A stretch of 64,000 nt of DNA, taken from positions 1-64,000 of the forward strand of contig OZ037891.1 of assembly GCA_964035575.1 (NCBI GenBank), written 5' to 3'. A program made the translations under genes and the position numbers. This DNA comes from Rhynchopus sp. YZ270_cl-10 (Eukaryota; Euglenozoa; Diplonemea; Diplonemida; Diplonemidae). Below, in pieces: positions 55,646-64,000 of this stretch; position 1 is the first letter of the stretch; the number at the start of each line of letters is the position of its first letter. The notes beneath the pieces are model-generated. The model searched no databases. It had not been told where the DNA came from and saw nothing but the letters and a program-made list of their open reading frames with translations.

Positions 55646-55836
55646 GTCCCTGTGCACCATATCCAAAATTTACAGGGGACCATTTTTTACAGGGGACCAT
55701 TTTTTACAGGGGACCATTTTTTACACATTACAACACACTTGTCCTTTCTTTTTACCCTCCCTCCCTCCCCCTTTCCTTTGTTTTATTGTGAGCCTTGTAC
55801 GCCTCCACGGGGCGGTCCCTGGGCAACGGTTGAGGA

Positions 55837-56096
55837 GTGCAGGCCGGCGAAGCGCAAGGCGTAGTGTGTCTTGTCCTTCTTTGTTTTCGTTTTTTGGTTT
55901 TTGCCTTTTTAAAAATGAGGAGGAAGGCCCTTTTGGGGGCGTTGTGGGTGGTGCTGCATGTCTGCATCAGCAGCAGCAGCAGGTGCTACACCAACAGCAG
56001 CAGCAACAGCAGCAACAGCAGCAACAGCAGCATATGCTACACCAGCTGCAACTGCAGCAGAAGCAACAACGGTAGCAACAAGAGCAGCAACAGCAG
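55837..56096 (+). CDS. N-terminal piece of the LINE A protein, copy 4
   Basis: Identical to 22898-23157 and cut by the same insert. Confidence 0.58.
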
Positions 56097-57532
56097 CTCC
56101 CAGGGGATTAGGCCCCCCGACGGGTAGCTGCTAACAGGAGGCGTGCGTTCCCGAGAGGGGACCCTGGTGGGTTTGTTGCCCCGTTGACCAGCAGACGAGA
56201 CAACGTCTGGCGTGTAACCTCCTAGTCGGCGCATCACCCGGGCTGCTCCACGGAGACAGTGGGTGGTGCGTGGTACGGGGACGACAGTCCTCACCTAGCA
56301 TCCGGAATTCCAGGTATGTCAACACACACTAGCAAAGGACACACAGGGGTGGCTGAGAGGTTGGTGTTTGGTAGTTGCCAATGGCGGCTTGCTGACGGGG
56401 ACCTGGACCATCTCACTGGGTGACTGCTGTATCTGCATTGTGTGGTTTTTACTGCACGCTTGTGGCTGCTGTCAGGGCTATCTACGATGGGTGAGGCGCT
56501 TCTTCCGAACGTCTGCAGCGGCTGCGTTGGCCTTCGGGACTTCACGGATGCTGTCGGTACGCTCAGGAGATGTCGTCCTCCCTGGACCTTGGCTGGGTGT
56601 CTGCAGTGACGCACCGGGTGCGTCCACTGTTTGAATCCACAGGGGTGATCCACAGCCACAGAACTGGTCCGTCCAGGTCAGGGTGTGCCTCCCATGTAAA
56701 AGCCCCCATCAAAGACTTCTGTAGCCACTCCTGTCCGCGTTGGAGTCTGGGTGACCGTTGCAACGGCCTCTAGGGAGAGAGAGGCCGGTGTAGTCAGGGA
56801 CTACCCACATGGTGAGCACACTCGACGACTGCAAGCAACTGCACCGCTATTTGCTGCGGTGGTGCCTTTGTGAGCAGCACTCGTTCGATGTTGTGGCTCA
56901 CATGTAACAGACTCCGACACTAGTGAGTGGTGACATAACCGCGACGGTTGGGATGTGAACAGGCTAGGCTGGTGAATCTGTTAGGGAGTTGTGTCGGATG
57001 CATACTTGTGGGGAGTCACTCCCCTGCAGACAGGCGTGACCAACTTGCCGAGCAGAGGTCAGGTCGAGTAATCGGCTGGCTAACGGTCAAAGATCGCATT
57101 GGGTCGGCAGATTCATGCGGTTCAGACCGTCGGTTCCACCTCCGGGCGACTGGAGTGGTCAGCGCGAGCTGGCTGTGTCCCACCAGTGCGTGAAACCACA
57201 AACTGGGACGCATGGGATCGCTACAGACTGGGTCACCAGCCGGTCCTCTCAAGCAGAGGGCTCAATGTACAGTCGGGCCACAGTGAGTTACACACCCCGC
57301 GGACTTCGGAAGTTTCTGTGATACGGAAGAAGCCAACGGGTGGTAGTGAGCTGTGCTCTCGGTGGAAGGGCGTGTCTGAAAAGGACACAACCAGGAGACC
57401 GAGGGGCTGCTGGTAGGAAACACCCCAGGTATGTGTAAAAAGGGTGTAGGACGGCTAGCAGCGGAAAGGTCCTCAGCCTGACCTGCGCCTCCCCACTTCT
57501 TCTTCAGGGGAGGAGGGCAAAGGGGACAAGTG
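56097..57532. other. 1,436-bp unidentified insert in LINE A copy 4
   Basis: Same sequence and junctions as 23158-24593 (offset 32,939 bp), so the insertion predates the duplication. Confidence 0.6.
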
Positions 57533-60500
57533 AACAGCAGCAACAGCAGCAACAGCAGCAACAGCAGCAACAGCAGCAACAGCAGCAACAGCAGCAACAG
57601 CAGCAACAACATAAGCTGCATCAACAGCAGTAGCAGGAGCACCAACATCAGGAGCGGCAGCTTCCTATGCTACAACAGCTTCCTCATCAGTGGCAGGAGC
57701 CCCATTCCCCCCCTTTTTTACCCCAAAAAGAGGCCTCTTGAGCCCAACAACCCAAGCAGCTGCAGCTTTGATAGCAGCAACAAAAACGTGTGTGGAGGCA
57801 ACAAAGTAAAGAACTGTTGTCATAACAACCCACACCCCCCTTCCCCCCATGATATCCCCAAAAAGAGGCAATGTATGCCCAACCACATCAGTGGCTGCAA
57901 CTGTGATAGCAGCAAAAACGAAATCTTCGGAGTCCTGGGTGGGGTCCCAGTATCACCCCTGGTGTGCAGCAGCAGTTCCAAAGGCCTTTACAGCAGCAGT
58001 TCCAACAGCAGGCTCTACAGCTTTTTCACCAGCAGTTCCAAAGGCTTCAGCAGCAGCGGTTCCAACAGCAGGTCCAACAGCAGGCACAACAGCAGTTTAA
58101 ACAGCAGTTCCAACGGCTTCTGCAGCAGCAAGAGCGTTTCCAAAAGCAGTTCCAGCAGCAGTTCCAGCAGCAGTTCCAACAGCAGGCACAACAACAGTTT
58201 CAACTGCAGTTCCAAAGACTTCTGCAGCAGCAGCTCCAACAGCAGGTCCAACAGCAGGCACAACAGCAGTTTCAACAGCAGTTCCAATGGCTTCTGCGGC
58301 AGCAGCTCCAACGGCGGGTCCAGCAGCGTCTCCAACAGCAGTTCCAGCAGCAGTTCCAACAGCAGGCACAACAGCAGTTTAAACAGCAGTTCCAATGGCT
58401 TCTGCAGCAGCAGTTCCAACAGCGTTTCCAAAAGCAGTTCCAGCTACAGGCACAACAGCAGTTTCATCAGCAGTTCCAAGGACTTCTGCGGCAGCAGCTC
58501 TAACGGCAGGTCCAACAGCAGTTCCAACAGCAGGCTTAGCAGCAGTTTCAACAGCAGTTCCAAAGACTTCTGCAGCAGCGTTTCCAACAGCCGTTCCAGC
58601 AGCAGTTCCAACAGCAGGCACAACAGCAGTTTAAACAGCAGTTCCAATGGCTTCTGCAGCAGCAGTTCCAACAGCGTTTCCAAAAGCAGTTCCAGCAACA
58701 GGCACAACAGCAGTTTCATCAGCAGTTCCAAGGACTTCTGCGGCAGCAGCTCTAACGGCAGGTCCAACAGCAGTTCCAACAGCAGGCTTAACAGCAGTTT
58801 TAACAGCAGTTCCAAAGACTTCTGCAGCAGCGGTTCCAACAGCAGGTCCAACAGCGTCTCCAAAAGCAGTTCCAGCAGCAGTTCCAACAGCAGGCACAAC
58901 AGCAGTTTCAACTGCAGTTCCAAAGACTTCGGCAGCAGCAGCTCCAACAGCAGGTCCAACAGCAGGCTTAGCAGCAGTTTCAACAGCAGTTCCAAAGACT
59001 TCTGCAGCAGCGTTTCCAACAGCCGTTCCAGCAGCAGTTCCAACAGCAGGCACAACAGCAGTTTAAACAGCAGTTCCAATGGCTTCTGCAGCAGCAGTTC
59101 CAACAGCGTTTCCAAAAGCAGTTCCAGCAACAGGCACAACAGCAGGCACAACAGCAGTTTCATCAGCAGTTCCAAGGACTTCTGCGGCAGCAGCTCTAAC
59201 GGCAGGTCCAACAGCAGTTCCAACAGCAGGCTTAACAGCAGTTTTAACAGCAGTTCCATAGACTTCTGCAGCAGCAGTTCCAACAGCAGGTCCAACAGCA
59301 GCACCAACATCAACAGCAGACGCAGCAACAACAACTTAGGGGGTGGTGAGAGAGGTATGCTGGTGTTCGGGGTCAGCCTTGAGGAGCGAGAAGGACAGAG
59401 TGGCTGTGTGATGATGCGGGTGTGGCAAAAGGGGTGTGTACAGATAGAGTTTTGGTTCGACTGGTGGTGCAACCTCTGGGAGGTCTTCACCTCCTTGCGT
59501 CAACCTGACCCCTGCTGGGTAGTCGAGGCACCTGAGTGGGGAGTGTTTGTGTCGTTCGCGGTCCTGGATCTGTGGAAGGACAGACGCGCCCCTACCCTCA
59601 GTCATCTCATTTTGTGGCTAGTGGGCAGGAGGACCAGGAGGACGCGACGAGGACACCGGTCCTTGAACTGGACCAAGTCACAGGCGGGCAGGCTCCGTCG
59701 GCGCAAGGCGCCCTGCAATCGTCCGCCCTCTCCGGCAGCGCACCCAGTTTTCCGCAGGATCAGGGTCGCCGATGCGTTGAGAGGTGCTTTGCAGTGTGTG
59801 GCCATCTGGGTTCTGGTTTTTGTGGGGTCTGAGCTTGGGAGGTCAGCGCCACATGTTTTGGGTTGCGCGCTTTTTCGGGACGCGGAGGTGCTGGGGGTGG
59901 GTCTGCTGCGGGGACTGTGCCGCGTTCGGAGAGGATGGCGGTGGCTGGAAGGGGCGAGCGAGCGAGTGCGCCGATGGACCGGAGGGATCCGAGTGGCTGC
60001 CAGCTTGGTGAGGGCCAGTGTGATGGGGGTGGGTCAGTTGTCGGTGTGTGCAGCCGAGTGGGTGTGGGTTGCATGGTCCGCAGGTGGTTGTTTGGCGGGT
60101 TTTGTGGCACTGGTCGGCGTCGCGCGCCCACTTGGCTGGGTTCTTCTCTTGGAGGTGCGCCGTGTGGCAGCACGCAGGTGGACTCGTAGGATCGGGATGG
60201 CATTTGGCATGCTGGTGGTGTCCCTACTGGTCTTGCTGTCGTTGTTGTGGCGAGCGGTGACGCCCTGGGACCTGCGCCCTGCCCCTGCTGATCCGGAGCA
60301 CCCGATCAGCTTGTCCCCGTTTGCGTTGACCGGTGGGTGCGCAAACGTGAACGCTCCTGCGTATACAGAGCAAGCGGTGTCTGTGGACGCGACTCTGGCG
60401 AAGTTTGGAGCTAAACGCATCCCCAACGTGTCCACAAATGATTGTGGTTATGTGGCACTACACCTCTGGGACCACGACACGCAGCCGGACGTGAGGGCAA

Positions 60501-63500
60501 TGCGCAAGCAGCTGTATGACACAGCAGTGGAGGTGTCGAACCGCCTGGTGCAGGTGCTGGGGTCGCAGGAGGCCATGACGGAGTTTGCCAATGGTGTGAC
60601 CGGCGAGGCCCACCTCAACCACTTGGGGCTTCAGCTCACCGCGACAGCATCCCGCATCAACATCGTGGTGGTGCAGGCGTCGGAAGAGAACCCCCTCGTG
60701 CGCATCACCCCTGGTAGCAAAAGAGTCGCCAAGTCGTACGCGGAGAGCTTCCAAGCGAAACTTCCCACGGTCGTCATCGCTCTCTGTGACTCTCACTTTG
60801 AGGCAGTGGAGCTTGTCCCGGAGGTGGGGAAGACCAAGGAGGGGATGGCAGAGAAGATGAGGAAGGAGGCTCGGCAGGCAGTGCTGGACACAGCGCATTT
60901 GGATGGCATCATCCCCACCAACACCACCACCACCGCCCCCCTGGCTACCAAGCTGGGACACATCAATGCGGATCGGGTGTTCTGCCCCTTTGATGGATGC
61001 AGAGCGGGAATTTTGTCTTCGAGTGATGCGGTCGGGGGCCTGTCTCGTAAGGGCTTGCTGCAGCACATGCGTCGCCACCAGGCGGATGGAGCGTACATCC
61101 CCGACGAGCTGTTGGGCCACTTGGGCATGTCGCGCTGTGCGAACGATCAGTGCGACATGCTATTGCCGCAGAGCAAGGAGGTCTGCAACACCTGTACGGT
61201 GCACTTTGGCGAAGAAGGCTTCACCGCTCCGTCTCCCTCCAGTCGAGGAATGCTGACAGATCAGGATGACCTCCCCTCCTTTGAAGTCATGGGGACCACC
61301 AGGATCCAGCTGAAGGGCGGGTGCCCAGACAAACACCTGCAGCTGTACAGCGAGCTCTTCCTGAGGGTTCTTATGGACATCCTTGAGTACCAAGACGAGG
61401 TGGCCTGGAAGCGCCTTGCACTGTTCTTCACTGTGTTGCACCGGACACGGACAGAACGAGGGGGCAAGGACCAGGAGCGACGTTTGACGAGCACTTGGGG
61501 GAAGGACTTGGAGGCTTGGAAGGCTGGCCAGTATGTCGCCCTGTGGGAGCAAACGGTAGAGGAGCGGAAGCCAAGGCCCTCTGGGTGGTCGGATGAGGAC
61601 ACTGACGAAGGGAGACGGAAGCGCACCATCGCCAAAGCGAGAGCAGGACTCCCGAGCCAGGCCATGTCTTGCGCTACCAGCGACGGCCTCGCCCCACAGA
61701 CACCGGCGACGCTGGAAAAGCTTCAGACGAAGCACCCAGCCGCTGCCGACTCCAAGGCCCTGGAGCAGGCGGATTGGCCCCAGCCTCAGGAGGTCCCACC
61801 GGTGACAGTGGTGGAGGTGATGAAGGCCCTGCGGAGCATGCCGAAGTCATCGGCGGCGGGTCCCTCGAACGTGACGGGCGCGCACCTTCGTACACTTTGC
61901 CTACAGAGGCGGGCTAAGGGCACTTTGGCAGCGCTGGCCGCAGTGTTGACGTCTTTGGCACGAGGAAATGCTCCAGTGGAGGTGGCTGAGTTCTTCGCCG
62001 GCGCTAACTTGGTGGCTCTCCGGAAGCCTGCAAAGGGGCCGGGCCTGGAGGAGGACGTGCGACCGATTGCGGTTGGGGACACTCTCCGCAGACTGGTGGG
62101 AAAGATTCTGTCGGCGCGAGTGCGGGTGCCTGCTAGGACGCTTCTTCTTCGAGGGAACCAGGTGGGGGTGGCAACGGCAAGGGGGGCGGCAGTGGCGACT
62201 GATGTTATCTCGCAGTACGCCGTGCGCAACCGCGGAAAAGGTAAAGTCATTTTGAAAATTGACTACCGTAACGCGTTCAACTGCGTAGACCGCCTGTCGA
62301 TGCTAAGAGCGGTCGACGCGAACCTCCCCGAGCTGGCCCCATGGGTGCGATGGTGTTACCTGGAGCCCTCCAGCCTGTATTATGGTGGAGATACCATAAG
62401 GTCACAGCGCGGAGCTCAACAAGGAGATCCCTTGGGCCCGCTTCTCTTCTCCCTGACCATCCACCAGATGGCGCTAGAGCTGAAGGGGCACCCAGGCCTG
62501 GATGGGACTTTGTGGTACCTCGATGACGGCTCTCTGCGGGGGTCCCCTAAGGCGGTTTTTGAGGCGTACCAGGTTCTGCGCACTCGTAGCTCCGAACTGG
62601 GGTTGGAGGTGAACGCGAACAAGTGTGAGCTCATCTCCACTGGTGGCGTCTCCAAGGAGGATCTCGAGGCCGTGGGGTTCACGTTGAACGAGGGTGGACA
62701 GGACGCCATGGGTGAAGGCGGGTTTCGGCTGTTGGATGTGGATGGGTTCGATTTCTTGGGCATCCCCATTGGGTCTGCGGCTTTCTGCGAGGAGTACATG
62801 GCCCGGAAGGTGGACGATTCCCGCCGCAACCTGGAAGCCCTTGTGGACCTCGGGGACTCCCAGGCAGCCTTCTACGTACTGAGATACTGCGAAGGCTACT
62901 GCCGCATGGTGTTCTACATGCGGGGGATCCCACAGTGCGCGGAGTACCTGACGGCTTTTGACGACCTGATTGACAGGTGCCTGGCTGCGCTTCTGCATGA
63001 CCCGGATGGGGCGCTGCCGGAGTTGGCAAGGGCGCAGGCGGCGCTTCCTGTGGCGCTTGGGGGGCTGGGTATCCGTCGCACAGTGGACCATCGGACGGCT
63101 GCGTCCCTCGCCTCTCAGTCAGGGAACCTGCAACTGTCGCAGGCCTTGGACCCTGCCTTCACCTGGGATGAGGAGAGATGGAACAGCGCGGCTGAGGAGT
63201 ACAACTCCAGGGTACCGGTGGCGTTTCACGTGGACAGGGCTCAGCCGAAGAAGATCCTGGAGCAGCAGAGTCTGTCAGCTGCGGTGATTGACGCCCAGGC
63301 AGACAAGTTGATGCAACAGCTCTGCATGCGAGACCGAGCACGGATGAAGTCCCTTCTCCTGCCGCTTTCTGGGACGTACCTCACGGCGACACCCTCAGCA
63401 AGGAACCAGATGTCTTCAGCGGACTTTGCGGTTGTGACCCGTTTCCGACTAGGGGTGGCCATCCATGCGGAGGGAACGACTTGCTCGGCATGTCAGGGGG

Positions 63501-64000
63501 GGCAGAAAAGGGTTGTCATGGACTCCTTTGGCGACCACACCTTTGGCTGCCCCTACGCCAAACACCGCGTCGCCCGCCACAACGCCTTGCGGGATTCGGT
63601 GTACAGAGCGGCTCAAGGGGCGGGCTTGGACCCTGCTTTGGAGGAGACCGTGAGAGTGGATTTGGAGTCGAAGAAGCGGCCAGGCGACGTCTACCTCCCA
63701 GTAGGAGTGGCGGAAAATGGACCTCGTTGTTTGGACATCACCCACGTGTGCCCCACCTTGCCTTCCTACAGAACAGGGGCCTCGAAGTTTGTGGGCTGGT
63801 CGGCGAAGAACCAGGGCCAGGTCAAACGGGAGAAGCACGAGCGGGATTTGAACAAGATCAACACCAAGTTCTCCCCTATTGTGTTTGAAGCCTTCGGGGG
63901 TGCAGGCGACGAGGCGAACCTCTTGATTGCGCAGCTTGGAGGCCTGACGACGGGACAGACGTCGCACCTGACAGGGTCGGCAGAGTTGCGCATCCGGGAG
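57533..64000 (+). CDS. LINE A polyprotein, copy 4 (partial, no end in window)
   Basis: Open from the insert junction to the window edge; internal Met start at 59357. OTU-like 1, zinc fingers, RT (YLDD at ~62516-62527) and the CCHC/RLE region (~63480-63755) are present and look intact. The second OTU-like domain lies beyond the window. It shares VARPLG with copy 3 and GQVKREK to NKINTKF with copies 2 and 3. Confidence 0.83.
57964..59337. repeat. Coding minisatellite of LINE A copy 4
   Basis: Shortest version of the triplet-phased repeat (~1.37 kb), about 475 bp less than in copy 2. Confidence 0.88.

Larger units (their letters stand above)
55670..64000 (+). mobile_element. LINE family A, copy 4 (plus strand, runs off the window)
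   Basis: Same 5' end, start codon (55837) and 1,436-bp insert as copy 2, with the shortest N-terminal repeat tract. The window ends within the region after the endonuclease. Confidence 0.88.

Overview
The window is nuclear DNA of a eukaryote, probably a unicellular alga or other protist. Reasons: spliceosomal U1, U2, U4 and U5 RNA genes, eukaryotic-type 5S rRNA genes, intron-bearing tRNA-Tyr, tRNAs without encoded CCA, and non-LTR retrotransposons. The T-loop of tRNA-Ala(AGC) is of the type found in plants. The species cannot be named from the sequence alone.

Region 1 (1-6200) is a dense array of 25 tRNA genes on both strands, each usually followed by a T-run. It is broken by two repeat-rich gaps: tandem ~56 bp palindromes at 1124-1392 and a ~330 bp fold-back element at 3705-4040. 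Six of the 25 elongator tRNAs read as C33 where U33 is nearly universal.

Region 2 (6200-9940) is a small-RNA locus: two 5S rRNA genes (minus), U1 (minus), U5 (minus), U4 (plus) and U2 (plus). U2, U4 and U5 each have a GCTTCC(C/A)TGT element starting exactly 48 bp before the inferred 5' end, and U1 has the same element about 49-52 bp upstream. This looks like a lineage-specific proximal sequence element. U1 differs from the usual form in its 5'-splice-site-pairing end, and U2 differs in its branch-site-pairing hexamer.

Region 3 (9940-64000) is almost wholly made of two related families of large RLE-type LINEs, called A and B here. Both encode one giant protein: low-complexity triplet-repeat N-terminus, hydrophobic segments, a first OTU-like cysteine protease, C2H2 and CxxC fingers, reverse transcriptase, CCHC plus PD-(D/E)xK endonuclease, a second OTU-like domain, a RING-like finger and (in A) a coiled coil and basic tail. 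Order: B fragment (9944-10288), A minus (10321-22643), A plus (22731-35477), B minus (35536-43573), A minus (43626-55582), A plus (55670 to window end). The A copies form head-to-head pairs around a short centre with inverted 18-bp repeats and a 63-bp piece of the element's own coding sequence. The pair is repeated about 32.9 kb further on. Each plus copy carries the same 1,436-bp unidentified insert in its N-terminal repeat, while the minus copies do not. The A copies are nearly identical and mostly open, so they are young. Because such a structure can also come from misassembly, the arrangement needs long-read confirmation.
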